A stretch of DNA of 40,256 bases from Pseudomonas fluorescens HK44 (GTDB lineage Bacteria; Pseudomonadota; Gammaproteobacteria; Pseudomonadales; Pseudomonadaceae): contig NZ_AFOY02000001.1 of the NCBI RefSeq assembly GCF_000217955.3, positions 1 through 40,256 on the forward strand. The letters run 5' to 3'. The notes beneath the pieces were generated by a model. The model did no database searches. It was given only the letters and a program-made list of their open reading frames with translations, and was not told the origin of the DNA. Of the stretch, positions 9,132-18,311 are shown in pieces (position 1 is the first letter of the stretch; each line of letters opens with the position of its first letter). The position numbers and the translations under genes are program-made.

Positions 9132-9686
9132 GTGAACAAGTCGTTACTGGTTGGTGCGGTATTGGGTGCTGTCGGTGTGACTGCCGGAGGCGCTGTTGCC
9201 ACCTACAGCCTGGTAAAAAGCGGCGGACCTGAGTATGCGCAAGTACTGGCAGTCGAGCCGGTCAAAACACAGATCAAGACTCCACGTGAAGTGTGCAGGG
9301 ATGTGCCTGTGACCCGGCAGGCGCCGGTGAAAGACCAGCATCAGATCCTCGGTACAGTGGTCGGCGCAGTCGGTGGCGGTCTATTGGGTAACATGATTGG
9401 TGGCGGTAATGGCAAGAAGCTCGCCACGGTCGCCGGTGCAGTTGGCGGCGGTTACGCCGGTAACAGGGTGCAGGAAGGCATGCAGGAACGTGATACCACC
9501 ACCACGATGCAAAGACGTTGCGAGACGGTCCATGACGTCAGCGACAAGCTCGTAGGTTATGACGTTCGGTATTCGCTGGGCGGCAAGGAAGGCAAGGTGC
9601 GGATGGATCGTGATCCGGGCAACCAGATTCCGGTCGACAAGGATGGTCATCTGATTCTGGGGCAGAACCAGCCCGCTCAGAAATAA
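9132..9686 (+). CDS. Glycine-zipper 2TM envelope protein
   Basis: I chose GTG 9132 because a strong AGGAGG site lies 5 bases upstream; the longer in-frame start at 9084 overlaps the preceding terminator region. The 184-residue product starts with a membrane-anchor-like hydrophobic segment (about 5-28) without a lipobox. Two glycine-zipper helices follow (ILGTVVGAVGGGLLGNMIGG and VAGAVGGGYAGNRVQEG), with conserved CRDVP and RRCETV segments on either side. This resembles the Rickettsia 17-kDa antigen / glycine zipper 2TM family, often outer-membrane or periplasmic. Its precise role is unknown; relatives have been linked to envelope stress. Confidence 0.85.
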   Translation: MNKSLLVGAVLGAVGVTAGGAVATYSLVKSGGPEYAQVLAVEPVKTQIKTPREVCRDVPVTRQAPVKDQHQILGTVVGAVGGGLLGNMIGGGNGKKLATVAGAVGGGYAGNRVQEGMQERDTTTTMQRRCETVHDVSDKLVGYDVRYSLGGKEGKVRMDRDPGNQIPVDKDGHLILGQNQPAQK

Positions 9687-9694
9687 GTTGATTT

Positions 9695-9782
9695 GTAGGA
9701 GCAAGGCTTGCCCGCGATGGCGTCACAGTGGTCTGACAGATGCGCCGCGTTGCCTTCATCGCCAGCAAGCTGTGCTCCTACG
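9695..9782. repeat. Paired REP element, GTAGGAGCAAGGCTTGCCCGCG type
   Basis: A left copy GTAGGAGCAAGGCTTGCCCG is followed by a degenerate inverted copy ending GCTGTGCTCCTAC. The arrangement is a BIME-like inverted pair between convergent genes. The same type recurs at 31939-32027. Confidence 0.85.
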
Positions 9783-9813
9783 AAGGGCGGCTGGTAGTTT
9801 GAAATTCAGGCAT

Positions 9814-9843
9814 AAAAAAAGCACCCCGAAGGGTGCTTTTTTT
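9814..9843. terminator. Bidirectional Rho-independent terminator
   Basis: A7, then GCACCC-CGAA-GGGTGC, then T7. It is symmetrical and can serve both the glycine-zipper gene (plus) and suhB (minus), which converge here. Confidence 0.93.
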
Positions 9844-9854
9844 GTGCCTGGCGC

Positions 9855-10673
9855 TTAGCGTTTCAGCGAGGCTGGCAGGTGCGGCTGGATGGCCGTCAGT
9901 ACTGCTTTGAAGCATTTGGTGTTGCCGGCAACGACGTGGCCTTTTTCAAGGAAGTCGTGACCGCCGGTGAAGTCGCTCACCAGGCCGCCAGCTTCCTGGA
10001 TCAGCAGGGCGCCTGCCGCCATGTCCCACTCGGACAGACCCGACTCCCAGAATGCGTCGAAACGGCCGGCAGCTACATAAGCCAGGTCCAGGCTCGCTGC
10101 ACCAGCGCGGCGGATGCCGGCGGTCTGGCCAACCAGGGCGCGGAACATGCCCAGGTAGTTGTCGAGGTTGTCCATCTGGTCGTCACGGAACGGGAAGCCG
10201 GTACCCAGCAGGGCGCCGTCCAGGCTGGTGCGACCGCTGACGCGCAGGCGACGACCGTTCAGTTGAGCGCCGCGACCACGGCTGGCGGTGAATTCTTCCT
10301 GGCGAACCGGGTCCAGAACAACAGCGTGCTCCAGGCGACCACGGTATTTGCAGGCGATGCTGACAGCGAAGTGAGGAATGCCGCGCAGGAAGTTGGTGGT
10401 GCCGTCCAGTGGGTCGATGATCCACAGGTATTCTTCGCCTTCGATCCCGGTACCGGCGTGCATGCCGGTCTCTTCACCCATGATCGAATGATTCGGGTAG
10501 GCCTTGCGCAGTGCGTCGATGATTTTCTGTTCGGCAGCGCGATCCACTTCGGACACGTAGTCCTTGGCGTCTTTTTCGTCGACCTTGATGGTATCCAGGC
10601 GCTCGATGGAGCGGAAAATCAATTCACTGGCGCTGCGGGCGGCGCGCAGCGCGATATTCAGCATGGGCTGCAT
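9855..10673 (-). CDS. suhB: Inositol-1-monophosphatase SuhB
   Basis: A Mg-dependent phosphatase of the FIG superfamily. In enterobacteria SuhB also binds RNA polymerase/Nus factors and affects rRNA antitermination. The 272-residue protein has the metal-site motifs MGEETG (Glu67/68), WIIDPLDGTTNF (Asp87, Asp90) and SEWDMAAGALL near residue 215. Start ATG 10673 has an AGGTGA site 7 bases upstream. It is divergent from trmJ across a 145-bp gap that must hold both promoters, the same arrangement seen in other pseudomonads. Confidence 0.96.
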   Translation of the reverse strand: MQPMLNIALRAARSASELIFRSIERLDTIKVDEKDAKDYVSEVDRAAEQKIIDALRKAYPNHSIMGEETGMHAGTGIEGEEYLWIIDPLDGTTNFLRGIPHFAVSIACKYRGRLEHAVVLDPVRQEEFTASRGRGAQLNGRRLRVSGRTSLDGALLGTGFPFRDDQMDNLDNYLGMFRALVGQTAGIRRAGAASLDLAYVAAGRFDAFWESGLSEWDMAAGALLIQEAGGLVSDFTGGHDFLEKGHVVAGNTKCFKAVLTAIQPHLPASLKR

Positions 10674-10818
10674 GGATGTGTCACCTAAGGTTGTTAAAGA
10701 AAGCCGAGCATTCTATCAGAAAGTTTCTACAGGTGAAGGTCGACGTTCGCTTTCATAGCTTAACGGTAGGAGGAACTGTAAGATTTGCTCCCTGTTTCCC
10801 TGTCAGAGAGCGCCTCCC

Positions 10819-11589
10819 TTGCTGCAGAACATTCGTGTCGTCCTGGTCAATACCAGCCATCCGGGAAATATCGGTGGAGCTGCGCGTGCCATGAAGAACA
10901 TGGGCCTGTCGCGACTGGTACTGGTCGAGCCACGGTTGTTCCCGCACCACGAAGCCGATGCGCGAGCTTCCGGTGCCGGTGACATCCTGGAAAACGCCCA
11001 AGTCGTTGCCACGCTGGAAGATGCGCTGGTCGGCTGCAATCTGGTGCTGGGCACCAGCGCGCGTGACCGTCGTATCCCTTGGCCGCTGCTCGACCCCCGT
11101 GAGTGCGGGACGAAGGTGGTTGAGGAAGCAGCGCAAGGTGCCGAAATTGCGTTGGTCTTTGGTCGTGAAGATTCCGGCCTGACCAATGAAGAGCTGCAGC
11201 GATGTCATTATCACGTGCACATCCCCTCAGACCCTGAGTTCAGTTCGCTGAACCTAGGGGCAGCGGTGCAGGTGTTGAGCTATGAAGTGCGCATGTCCTG
11301 GCTGGCGGCCGAAGGTCAGCCAAGCAAGATCGAGAAGGAAGAAGTCGCGTCGACCAAAAGCGGTGAGCTGGCGACCATGGATGAGCTGGAGCGATTCTAT
11401 GAGCACCTGGAGCAGACGCTGGTGGCCATCGAGTTTCTCGATCCGGAAAAACCGCGGCACTTGATGGCGCGCCTGCGTCGGTTGTACGGACGAAGCTCGG
11501 TCAGCCGGGCGGAAATGAATATTTTGCGTGGCATCCTCACGGAAACCCAGAAAGCGGCCCGTGGTGAGCTTCTTAAACGGAAGGATTAA
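10819..11589 (+). CDS. trmJ: tRNA (cytidine/uridine-2'-O-)-methyltransferase TrmJ
   Basis: A SPOUT-class enzyme that methylates the 2'-OH of nucleotide 32 in the tRNA anticodon loop using S-adenosylmethionine. The 256-residue protein starts [24 protein letters not shown] after the initiator and contains [14 protein letters not shown] and the knot motif [15 protein letters not shown] helical C-terminal extension (from about residue 165) is typical of TrmJ. The start codon is TTG (10819): no ATG or GTG fits the family N-terminus, and the upstream GAGAG is only a weak ribosome site. Its TAA overlaps the first possible cysE ATG by one base. Confidence 0.95.
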   Translation: MLQNIRVVLVNTSHPGNIGGAARAMKNMGLSRLVLVEPRLFPHHEADARASGAGDILENAQVVATLEDALVGCNLVLGTSARDRRIPWPLLDPRECGTKVVEEAAQGAEIALVFGREDSGLTNEELQRCHYHVHIPSDPEFSSLNLGAAVQVLSYEVRMSWLAAEGQPSKIEKEEVASTKSGELATMDELERFYEHLEQTLVAIEFLDPEKPRHLMARLRRLYGRSSVSRAEMNILRGILTETQKAARGELLKRKD

Positions 11590-11591
11590 TG

Positions 11592-12368
11592 ATGTTCGAG
11601 CGTTTGCGTGAAGATATCCAGAGCGTTTTCCACCGTGACCCGGCGGCCCGTAATGCTTTCGAAGTGCTGACTTGCTACCCGGGCATGCACGCCATCTGGA
11701 TTCATCGACTGTCTGCTGCTCTGTGGGGCATGGGCTGGAAATGGCTGGCGCGGTTGGTATCGAACTTTGGCCGCTGGTTGACCGGGATCGAGATTCATCC
11801 GGGTGCGAAGGTGGGTCGTCGGTTCTTTATTGACCATGGCATGGGCATTGTCATCGGCGAAACCGCTGAAATCGGCAATGACGTGACGCTGTATCAGGGC
11901 GTGACCCTCGGCGGTACCAGCTGGAACAAAGGCAAGCGCCACCCGACGCTGGAAGATGGCGTAGTAGTTGGGGCGGGCGCCAAGGTGTTGGGTCCGTTCA
12001 CCGTGGGGGCGGGTGCCAAGGTGGGTTCCAATGCGGTGGTGACCAAAGCGGTGCCGGCGGGGGCGACGGTGGTCGGGATTCCTGGGCGGATCATCGTCAA
12101 GTCCGATGATGAGCTGGAAGCCAAGCGCAAGGCCATGGCCGAGAAGATTGGTTTTGATGCCTACGGCGTCAGCGAAGACATGCCGGACCCGGTGGCGCGT
12201 GCCATCGGTCAGTTGCTGGATCACCTGCAAGCGGTCGATGGTCGACTGGAAGACATGTGCGGTGCGCTCAAGGACCTGGGCAGCCCTTACTGTGCCAAGG
12301 ACTTGCCTGAACTGCGCGAAGAAGACTTCGCCTGCGTAAAAGGCAAGGATGAAAGCCAGGCCAGCTGA
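11592..12368 (+). CDS. cysE: Serine O-acetyltransferase CysE
   Basis: CysE makes O-acetylserine from serine and acetyl-CoA, the entry step to cysteine. The 258-residue protein has an N-terminal helical domain ([21 protein letters not shown]), then left-handed beta-helix hexapeptide repeats with [16 protein letters not shown] (catalytic His/Asp area), [20 protein letters not shown] and [11 protein letters not shown]-terminal tail of about 70 residues has no clear repeats. Two adjacent ATGs exist (11589 and 11592); AAGGA at 11581 is better spaced for the second. It directly precedes the isc operon, which is biologically apt because IscS consumes cysteine. Confidence 0.95.
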   Translation: MFERLREDIQSVFHRDPAARNAFEVLTCYPGMHAIWIHRLSAALWGMGWKWLARLVSNFGRWLTGIEIHPGAKVGRRFFIDHGMGIVIGETAEIGNDVTLYQGVTLGGTSWNKGKRHPTLEDGVVVGAGAKVLGPFTVGAGAKVGSNAVVTKAVPAGATVVGIPGRIIVKSDDELEAKRKAMAEKIGFDAYGVSEDMPDPVARAIGQLLDHLQAVDGRLEDMCGALKDLGSPYCAKDLPELREEDFACVKGKDESQAS

Positions 12369-12381
12369 ATCGGGTTGGCCC

Positions 12382-12460
12382 CATCGCGAGCAGGCTCGCT
12401 CCCACACTGGATCTGTGCAACACCGGAGATCCCTTGTGGGAGCGAGCCTGCTCGCGATGA
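12382..12460. repeat. Inverted REP pair, TGTGGGAGCGAGCCTGCTCGCGA type
   Basis: Two near-perfect inverted copies of GGGAGCGAGCCTGCTCGCGA flank a spacer of about 30 bases between cysE and iscR. A BIME-like unit; the same type is at 34301-34387 and 35232-35325. Confidence 0.9.
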
Positions 12461-12528
12461 ACGATAACGCAGTACTGCTGGTCGTTCGCCACCAGCCTTT
12501 GCTATAGTTCGCGCGCTATTTTGTGGGT

Positions 12529-12578
12529 AAACCTGACTAAAGTACTAGGTCTTATAGTTGACTTGAATACTCGGGAAT
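12529..12578 (+). promoter_or_regulatory. Two adjacent type 1 IscR binding sites
   Basis: Two 25-bp windows, 12529-12553 (core ACCTGACTAAAGTACTAGG) and 12554-12578 (core ATAGTTGACT, then TACTCGGGAAT), match the type 1 consensus ATASYYGACTRWWWYAGTC-RRSTAT at most positions. They abut with no gap and cover the region around the -35 of the iscR promoter. This predicts repression by [2Fe-2S]-IscR, the known autoregulation. Binding is inferred from sequence only. Confidence 0.8.
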
Positions 12579-12586
12579 TGCATACT
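12558..12586 (+). promoter_or_regulatory. Sigma-70 promoter of the isc operon
   Basis: TTGACT (12558-12563), a 17-base spacer and CATACT (12581-12586), about 34 bases before the iscR ATG. The -35 lies inside the second IscR site. Confidence 0.75.
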
Positions 12587-12619
12587 CGCCCCCATCCCGT
12601 AACTCCGTGGTAATTGTCC

Positions 12620-13111
12620 ATGCGACTGACTACAAAAGGCCGATACGCTGTCACCGCCATGCTTGACCTGGCGTTGCATGCGCAGCATGGCCCGGTGTCC
12701 CTGGCCGATATCTCTGAGCGCCAAGGCATTTCCCTGTCCTACCTCGAACAGCTCTTCGCCAAATTGCGCCGCAGCAATCTGGTTTCCAGTGTCCGTGGAC
12801 CAGGCGGTGGCTACCAGCTGTCGCGTGACATGCAGGGCATCCAGGTCGCTCAGGTGATCGATGCAGTAAACGAATCGGTCGATGCAACCAAATGCCAGGG
12901 CTTGGGTGACTGTCATGGCGGTGATACCTGCCTGACCCACCACTTGTGGTGTGATCTGAGCCTGCAAATCCACGAATTTCTGAGCGGTATCAGCTTGGCT
13001 GACCTTGTCACTCGCCGTGAGGTGCAAGAAGTAGCCCAGCGTCAGGACCAGCGTCGTTGCAACAGCAAGACACCGCGTCTGGACAAGATTGAAGCGTCCG
13101 CCGTCGAATGA
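12620..13111 (+). CDS. iscR: Fe-S cluster-sensing transcriptional regulator IscR
   Basis: An Rrf2-family regulator that represses its own operon when carrying a [2Fe-2S] cluster and controls other Fe-S genes when cluster-free. From ATG 12620 the protein has 163 residues: a winged helix-turn-helix (about 1-65, with [20 protein letters not shown] and GPGGGYQLS), a dimerisation helix and the cluster ligands Cys92, Cys98, Cys104 with His107. A TTG at 12614 is in frame but the family begins [11 protein letters not shown]. First gene of iscRSUA-hscBA-fdx-iscX, autoregulated through the two sites just upstream. Confidence 0.97.
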   Translation: MRLTTKGRYAVTAMLDLALHAQHGPVSLADISERQGISLSYLEQLFAKLRRSNLVSSVRGPGGGYQLSRDMQGIQVAQVIDAVNESVDATKCQGLGDCHGGDTCLTHHLWCDLSLQIHEFLSGISLADLVTRREVQEVAQRQDQRRCNSKTPRLDKIEASAVE

Positions 13112-13161
13112 CAGCCAAAGAGCTAGCGGCACGCCAGCCAGCCTGATTTAGGAGAGAGTCC

Positions 13162-14376
13162 ATGAAATTGCCGATTTACCTTGATTACTCTGCGACCACC
13201 CCGGTTGATCCGCGTGTCGCGCAAAAGATGAGTGAATGCCTGCTGGTCGACGGAAACTTCGGTAACCCGGCGTCCCGCTCCCACGTGTTCGGTTGGAAAG
13301 CCGAAGAATCGGTCGAAAACGCTCGCCGCCAGGTCGCCGACCTGGTCAACGCCGACCCGCGTGAAATCGTCTGGACCTCCGGTGCCACCGAGTCCGACAA
13401 CCTGGCAATCAAGGGTGTCGCGCATTTCTACAGCACCAAAGGCAAGCACCTGATCACCACCAAGATCGAACACAAGGCGGTCCTCGACACCATGCGCCAA
13501 CTGGAGCGCGAAGGTTTCGAAGTCACCTACCTCGATCCTCGTGAAGACGGTCTGGTGACGCCTGAGATGATCGAAGCCGCGCTGCGCGATGACACCATCC
13601 TGGTGTCGGTCATGCACGTGAACAACGAAATCGGCACCATCAACGATATCGCAGCCATCGGCGAACTGACCCGTTCCAAGGGCATCCTGTTCCACGTCGA
13701 CGCTGCGCAGTCCACCGGCAAAGTCGAGATCGACCTGCAAAAGCTGAAAGTCGACCTGATGTCCTTCTCGGCTCACAAAACCTACGGTCCTAAAGGCATC
13801 GGCGCGCTGTACGTCAGCCGCAAGCCGCGTGTTCGCCTTGAAGCGACCATGCACGGCGGCGGTCACGAGCGCGGCATGCGTTCCGGCACCCTGGCCACTC
13901 ACCAGATCGTTGGCATGGGCGAAGCGTTCCGTGTAGCCAAGGAAGACATGGCTGCCGAAAACGTTCGGATCAAAGCCCTGAGCGACCGTTTCTTCAAGCA
14001 GGTCGAAGGCCTCGAAGAGCTGTACGTCAACGGCAGCCTGACTGCCCGCGTTCCGCACAACCTGAACCTGAGCTTCAACTACGTTGAAGGCGAGTCGCTG
14101 ATCATGGCGCTCAAGGACCTGGCGGTATCGTCCGGTTCGGCCTGCACCTCGGCGTCGCTTGAGCCTTCGTACGTACTGCGCGCCCTGGGCCGCAACGACG
14201 AACTGGCACACAGCTCGATTCGCTTCACCTTCGGCCGCTTCACCACCGAAGAAGAAATCGATTATGCCGCGCAGAAAGTCTGCGAGGCCGTCACCAAGCT
14301 GCGCGCTCTGTCGCCGCTGTGGGACATGTACAAAGACGGCGTCGACATTTCGAAGATCGAGTGGGCGGCACACTAA
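13162..14376 (+). CDS. iscS: Cysteine desulfurase IscS
   Basis: A PLP enzyme that removes sulfur from cysteine and hands it as persulfide to IscU, and to tRNA thiolation pathways. The 404-residue protein contains [14 protein letters not shown] with the PLP lysine at residue 206 and the mobile-loop [14 protein letters not shown] with the persulfide cysteine at 328. The conserved [13 protein letters not shown] start, [10 protein letters not shown] and the C-terminal [12 protein letters not shown] needed for IscU docking are also present. Length matches E. coli IscS (404). A TTTAGGAGAGAG ribosome site precedes ATG 13162. Confidence 0.98.
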   Translation: MKLPIYLDYSATTPVDPRVAQKMSECLLVDGNFGNPASRSHVFGWKAEESVENARRQVADLVNADPREIVWTSGATESDNLAIKGVAHFYSTKGKHLITTKIEHKAVLDTMRQLEREGFEVTYLDPREDGLVTPEMIEAALRDDTILVSVMHVNNEIGTINDIAAIGELTRSKGILFHVDAAQSTGKVEIDLQKLKVDLMSFSAHKTYGPKGIGALYVSRKPRVRLEATMHGGGHERGMRSGTLATHQIVGMGEAFRVAKEDMAAENVRIKALSDRFFKQVEGLEELYVNGSLTARVPHNLNLSFNYVEGESLIMALKDLAVSSGSACTSASLEPSYVLRALGRNDELAHSSIRFTFGRFTTEEEIDYAAQKVCEAVTKLRALSPLWDMYKDGVDISKIEWAAH

Positions 14377-14383
14377 CGAATTA

Positions 14384-14447
14384 AGTCGCCGCACAGGGGC
14401 TTTGCAAGCCGGCTGAAAAGTTGGCTTGCAGGGCCCCAAGAGCGACT
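14384..14447 (+). promoter_or_regulatory. Large intercistronic hairpin between iscS and iscU
   Basis: GGGGCTTTGCAAGCC (14396-14410) pairs with GGCTTGCAGGGCCCC (14423-14437) over 15 bp with two G-U pairs and a 12-base loop. An outer AGTCGC/GCGACT helix (14384-14389 with 14442-14447) extends it. There is no T-run, so it is not a normal terminator. It ends 25 bases before the iscU ATG. Confidence 0.75.
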
Positions 14448-14472
14448 CTCTGATGAGTGAGGATTAAGAACC

Positions 14473-14859
14473 ATGGCTTACAGCGAAAAGGTCATCGACC
14501 ACTACGAGAACCCGCGCAACGTCGGCAAGATGGACGCGGAAGATCCTGATGTCGGCACCGGCATGGTCGGCGCTCCGGCGTGCGGCGACGTTATGCGCCT
14601 GCAAATCAAGGTCAACGAGCAAGGCATCATCGAAGACGCCAAGTTCAAGACCTACGGCTGCGGCTCTGCGATTGCTTCCAGCTCCCTCGCTACCGAGTGG
14701 ATGAAGGGCAAGACTCTGGACGAAGCAGAAACCATCAAGAACACCCAGCTGGCTGAAGAACTGGCCTTGCCGCCAGTGAAAATCCACTGCTCGGTACTCG
14801 CTGAAGACGCCATCAAGGCTGCCGTTCGCGATTACAAGCAGAAGAAAGGCTTGATCTGA
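14473..14859 (+). CDS. iscU: Fe-S cluster assembly scaffold IscU
   Basis: The scaffold on which new [2Fe-2S] clusters are built before transfer by HscA/HscB. The 128-residue protein has the three cluster cysteines in their normal places (Cys37 in GAPACGDV, Cys63 in KTYGCGSA, Cys106 in KIHCSVL) and the HscA-recognition LPPVK motif at 99-103. Length equals E. coli IscU. The start ATG 14473 follows GAGGATTAAGAACC, a reasonable ribosome site. A stable hairpin separates it from iscS. Confidence 0.98.
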   Translation: MAYSEKVIDHYENPRNVGKMDAEDPDVGTGMVGAPACGDVMRLQIKVNEQGIIEDAKFKTYGCGSAIASSSLATEWMKGKTLDEAETIKNTQLAEELALPPVKIHCSVLAEDAIKAAVRDYKQKKGLI

Positions 14860-14893
14860 CTTTCAAGATTTGGCGACGAGTAAGGAGTCACCG

Positions 14894-15217
14894 ATGGCTA
14901 TCAGCATGACAGAAGCGGCTGCTCAACACGTGCGACGCTCCCTCGACGGGCGCGGCAAGGGTGATGGGATTCGTCTGGGTGTTCGCACCACGGGCTGTTC
15001 CGGCCTTGCCTACGTGCTGGAGTTTGTCGATGAGGTAGGGGCAGACGATCAGGTCTTCGTCAGTCACGGCGAGAAAGTGATCATCGATCCGAAAAGCCTG
15101 GCGTACCTGGACGGCACCGAGCTCGATTTCGTCAAGGAAGGGTTGAACGAAGGCTTCAAGTTCAACAATCCCAACGTGCGCGGTGAATGTGGCTGCGGCG
15201 AAAGCTTCAATATCTGA
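14894..15217 (+). CDS. iscA: Iron-sulfur cluster assembly protein IscA
   Basis: An A-type carrier that helps form or deliver [4Fe-4S] clusters. From ATG 14894 (TAAGGAG site 8 bases upstream) it has 107 residues with the conserved cysteines Cys35 ([10 protein letters not shown]), Cys99 and Cys101 ([11 protein letters not shown]). The longer in-frame start at 14870 lacks a ribosome site and family support. Its stop lies 8 bp before the hscB start. Confidence 0.97.
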   Translation: MAISMTEAAAQHVRRSLDGRGKGDGIRLGVRTTGCSGLAYVLEFVDEVGADDQVFVSHGEKVIIDPKSLAYLDGTELDFVKEGLNEGFKFNNPNVRGECGCGESFNI

Positions 15218-15225
15218 GGCTGCTC

Positions 15226-15747
15226 GTGGGTACTCTTTGTCATTTCGCTTTATTTGAGCTGCAACCGAGCTTCAATCTGGATCTCGATCAGCTGGCTACG
15301 CGCTACCGTGAGTTGGCGCGCGGCGTTCATCCAGACCGCTTTACTGACGCTTCCGAGCGTGAGCAACGGCTGGCGCTGGAGCAATCCGCGAGCCTCAACG
15401 AGGCCTACCAGACGCTCAAAAGTCCCCCCAAGCGCGCGCGTTACCTGCTCGCCATGGGTGGTCGCGAGCTGCCGCTGGAGGTCACGGTGCATGATCCGGA
15501 GTTTCTTCTGCAGCAGATGCAATGGCGCGAAGAGCTCGAAGACCTGCAAGACAGTGCCGATCTGGCCGGGATTGTGGTATTCAAGCGCCGTCTGAAAGTC
15601 GCTCAGGATGTACTGAACGAAAGCTTCGCAGCTTGCTGGAATGATGCAGTGCAACGTGAACAGGCCGAACGCCTGATGCGGCGCATGCAGTTCCTCGACA
15701 AGCTCACCTACGAAGTGCGCCAGTTAGAAGAGCGCCTCGACGATTAA
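15226..15747 (+). CDS. hscB: Fe-S co-chaperone HscB
   Basis: A J-domain protein that brings IscU to the HscA chaperone and stimulates its ATPase. The start is GTG 15226 ([14 protein letters not shown]): GAGG overlapping the iscA stop lies 6 bases upstream, and this gives 173 residues, the usual length. The J domain (about 1-75) includes HPDRF with HPD at 35-37, and the C-terminal helical bundle (about 90-173) ends LEERLDD. An upstream in-frame start at 15187 lies within iscA and is rejected. Confidence 0.96.
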   Translation: MGTLCHFALFELQPSFNLDLDQLATRYRELARGVHPDRFTDASEREQRLALEQSASLNEAYQTLKSPPKRARYLLAMGGRELPLEVTVHDPEFLLQQMQWREELEDLQDSADLAGIVVFKRRLKVAQDVLNESFAACWNDAVQREQAERLMRRMQFLDKLTYEVRQLEERLDD

Positions 15748-15798
15748 CCCAGTGCCGCCTCGGTCGCACGCCTGATATACAGATAAGTCCTGATAACG

Positions 15799-17661
15799 AT
15801 GGCCCTACTGCAGATCGCCGAACCCGGCCAAAGTCCTCAACCGCACCAGCGTCGTCTGGCTGTGGGGATCGACTTGGGCACTACCAATTCGCTGGTCGCT
15901 GCGTTGCGCAGTGGACTTTCCGAGCCACTGGCCGACGCAGACGGGCAGGTCATCCTGCCGTCTGCGGTGCGCTATCACGCTGACCGTGTCGAGGTCGGTG
16001 AGTCCGCCAAGCTGGCAGCCGCTACCGATCCGCTGAACACGGTGTTGTCGATCAAGCGCTTGATGGGTCGTGGTCTGTCCGACGTCAAGCAATTGGGCGA
16101 GCAGCTGCCGTACCGCTTTGTCGATGGCGAGTCGCACATGCCGTTCATCGACACCGTGCAAGGGCCGAAAAGTCCGGTCGAAGTTTCCGCCGATATCCTC
16201 AAGGTGTTGCGTCAGCGCGCCGAGTTGACGCTGGGCGGCGAGCTGGTTGGCGCGGTGATCACCGTTCCGGCTTATTTCGATGACGCCCAGCGCCAGGCAA
16301 CCAAGGATGCGGCCAAGCTGGCCGGTCTGAACGTGCTGCGTTTGCTCAATGAGCCGACTGCGGCGGCGGTGGCTTATGGTCTGGATCAGCATGCTGAAGG
16401 CCTGGTTGCCATTTACGACCTGGGCGGCGGCACCTTCGATATTTCGATTCTGCGTCTGACTGGCGGTGTGTTTGAAGTGCTGGCAACCGGTGGCGACAGC
16501 GCCCTGGGCGGCGATGACTTCGATCACGCGATTGCTGGCTGGATCATCGAGAGCGCGGGCCTGTCCGCCGATCTCGATCCAGGTGCGCAACGTCATCTGC
16601 TGCAAACCGCCTGCGCGGCCAAGGAAGCCTTGACCAATGTCGCAGCGGTTGAAGTCGCCTATGGCGACTGGAAAGCCGAGCTGACCCGTGAAGTTTTCGA
16701 TGCGCTGATCGAGCCGATGGTTGCTCGCAGCCTGAAAGCCTGCCGTCGCGCCGTACGTGATTCCGGTATCGAACTGGAAGACGTGAAGGCGGTGGTGATG
16801 GTTGGCGGTTCGACCCGTGTGCCGCGTGTTCGTGATGCTGTGGCTGAGGCTTTTGGTCGTCAGCCGCTGACCGAGATCGATCCGGATCAAGTCGTGGCCA
16901 TTGGTGCTGCGATCCAGGCCGATACCTTGGCTGGCAACAAGCGTGATGGCGACGAACTGTTGCTGCTTGACGTGATTCCGTTGTCCCTGGGGCTCGAAAC
17001 CATGGGCGGTCTGATGGAGAAGGTGATTGCGCGTAACACCACCATCCCGGTTGCCCGCGCTCAGGACTTCACGACCTATAAAGACGGCCAGTCGGCCATG
17101 ATGATTCATGTGCTGCAGGGCGAGCGCGAGCTGATCAGCGATTGCCGTTCCCTGGCGCGCTTCGAATTGCGCGGCATTCCGGCCATGGTCGCGGGTGCGG
17201 CGAAGATTCGCGTGACCTTCCAGGTCGATGCCGATGGCTTGCTCAGCGTGGCTGCCCGCGAATTGGGTTCGGGCGTCGAGGCGAGCATTCAGGTCAAGCC
17301 GTCCTACGGCCTGACCGACGGCGAAATCGCCCGCATGCTCAAGGAATCGTTCCAGCACGCCAACGACGACAAGGTCGCCCGCGTACTGCGTGAGCAGCAA
17401 GTCGATGCCCAGCGTTTGATCGAGGCGGTGCAAGGCGCCCTCGATGTCGATGGCGAGCGCCTGCTCGACGCCGAAGAGCGCATGGTTATCGAGTTGCAAA
17501 TGCAGGAACTGACCGAATTGATGAAAGGCACCGATGGTTACGCCATCGAGCAGCAGACCAAGCGTCTGTCGCAAGTGACCGATGCCTTTGCTGCCCGCCG
17601 CCTGGACTCGACGGTGAAAGCCGCTCTGGCGGGGCGCAACCTGAATGAAATCGAGGAATAA
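15799..17661 (+). CDS. hscA: Fe-S protein maturation chaperone HscA
   Basis: A specialised Hsp70 that releases the cluster from IscU to target proteins. The 620-residue protein begins [20 protein letters not shown], then the nucleotide-binding domain with [14 protein letters not shown] (from about residue 24), [47 protein letters not shown] and [14 protein letters not shown]. The substrate-binding domain starts near [18 protein letters not shown] (about 390). Length matches the family. It lies between hscB (51-bp gap) and fdx (3-bp gap). Confidence 0.98.
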   Translation: MALLQIAEPGQSPQPHQRRLAVGIDLGTTNSLVAALRSGLSEPLADADGQVILPSAVRYHADRVEVGESAKLAAATDPLNTVLSIKRLMGRGLSDVKQLGEQLPYRFVDGESHMPFIDTVQGPKSPVEVSADILKVLRQRAELTLGGELVGAVITVPAYFDDAQRQATKDAAKLAGLNVLRLLNEPTAAAVAYGLDQHAEGLVAIYDLGGGTFDISILRLTGGVFEVLATGGDSALGGDDFDHAIAGWIIESAGLSADLDPGAQRHLLQTACAAKEALTNVAAVEVAYGDWKAELTREVFDALIEPMVARSLKACRRAVRDSGIELEDVKAVVMVGGSTRVPRVRDAVAEAFGRQPLTEIDPDQVVAIGAAIQADTLAGNKRDGDELLLLDVIPLSLGLETMGGLMEKVIARNTTIPVARAQDFTTYKDGQSAMMIHVLQGERELISDCRSLARFELRGIPAMVAGAAKIRVTFQVDADGLLSVAARELGSGVEASIQVKPSYGLTDGEIARMLKESFQHANDDKVARVLREQQVDAQRLIEAVQGALDVDGERLLDAEERMVIELQMQELTELMKGTDGYAIEQQTKRLSQVTDAFAARRLDSTVKAALAGRNLNEIEE

Positions 17662-17664
17662 CTG

Positions 17665-18006
17665 ATGCCGCAGATCATTTTTCTGCCACACGCCGAGCAT
17701 TGCCCGGACGGTATGGTCGTAGAGGCTGAGACCGGCAAGTCCATTCTCGAAGTGGCCCATGACAACCATATCGAGATCGAGAGCGCCTGCGGCGGCGTCT
17801 GTGCCTGCACCACCTGTCACTGCATCATTCGCGAAGGCTTCGAGTCGCTGAATGAGGCCGATGAGCTGGAAGAGGACTATCTTGATCGGGCCTGGGGTCT
17901 GGAAGCGCAGTCGCGCCTGACCTGCCAGGCAATCGTCGGGACTGAAGACCTGACCGTTGAAATTCCTAAATACTCGCTCAACCACGCCGCCGAAGCGCCG
18001 CACTGA
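17665..18006 (+). CDS. fdx: ISC-type [2Fe-2S] ferredoxin Fdx
   Basis: The electron donor for Fe-S assembly on IscU. The 113-residue protein is an adrenodoxin-type ferredoxin with ligands Cys42, Cys48, Cys51 (in ESACGGVCACTTCHC) and Cys87 (SRLTCQAIVG). Extra cysteines at 46 and 53 sit in the same loop, as in other ISC ferredoxins. It follows hscA by 3 bp, indicating translational coupling. Confidence 0.97.
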   Translation: MPQIIFLPHAEHCPDGMVVEAETGKSILEVAHDNHIEIESACGGVCACTTCHCIIREGFESLNEADELEEDYLDRAWGLEAQSRLTCQAIVGTEDLTVEIPKYSLNHAAEAPH

Positions 18007-18020
18007 TTCAAGGAACTGGC

Positions 18021-18221
18021 ATGAGTCTTAAATGGGTTGATGTGCTGGAAATCGCGATCCAGTTGGCTGACAGCAAGCCGGATGTGGATCCGCGTTACGT
18101 GAACTTCGTCGATCTGCACACCTGGGTCATGGCCCTGCCGGACTTCAGTGATGATCCGACCCGCGGCGGCGAGAAGGTGCTTGAAGCGATTCAAGCAGCC
18201 TGGATCGAAGAAGCCGACTGA
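18021..18221 (+). CDS. iscX: Fe-S assembly protein IscX
   Basis: A 66-residue acidic protein of the IscX/YfhJ family that binds IscS and Fe2+ and modulates cluster assembly. It contains the family signature LKWVDVLEIAIQLADSKPDVDP, VNFVDLHTWV and DDPTRGGEKVLEAIQAAWIEEA. An AAGGAACTGGC stretch before ATG 18021 supplies the ribosome site. Last gene of the isc operon. Confidence 0.97.
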   Translation: MSLKWVDVLEIAIQLADSKPDVDPRYVNFVDLHTWVMALPDFSDDPTRGGEKVLEAIQAAWIEEAD

Positions 18222-18252
18222 ACGCACCGTACGCCGTTAGGCAATACCCAAG

Positions 18253-18282
18253 AACCCGCGTATAATTCGCGGGTTTAATTTT
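18253..18282 (+). terminator. isc operon terminator carrying a TATAAT box in its loop
   Basis: AACCCGCG and CGCGGGTT make a perfect 8-bp stem, the loop is TATAATT, and TAATTTTT follows. It fits an intrinsic terminator for iscX. The loop also holds a consensus -10 hexamer 46 bases before the ndk ATG, but the region around -35 (TTAGGC or similar) is weak, so promoter function is less certain than termination. Confidence 0.7.
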
Positions 18283-18311
18283 TCGCAAATTACCGTTTCT
18301 GGAGTTACACC

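Noticed and set aside
12382..12460. Repeated palindromes as a possible CRISPR array
   Set aside because: Copies are inverted pairs scattered in single intergenic gaps with no regular repeat-spacer series and no cas genes; they are REP elements.
15805..18003. 732-codon open frame antisense to hscA and fdx
   Set aside because: It mirrors the third-codon GC bias of hscA; the composition (His, Gln, Arg rich) is typical of an antisense shadow and hscA is unmistakable on the plus strand.
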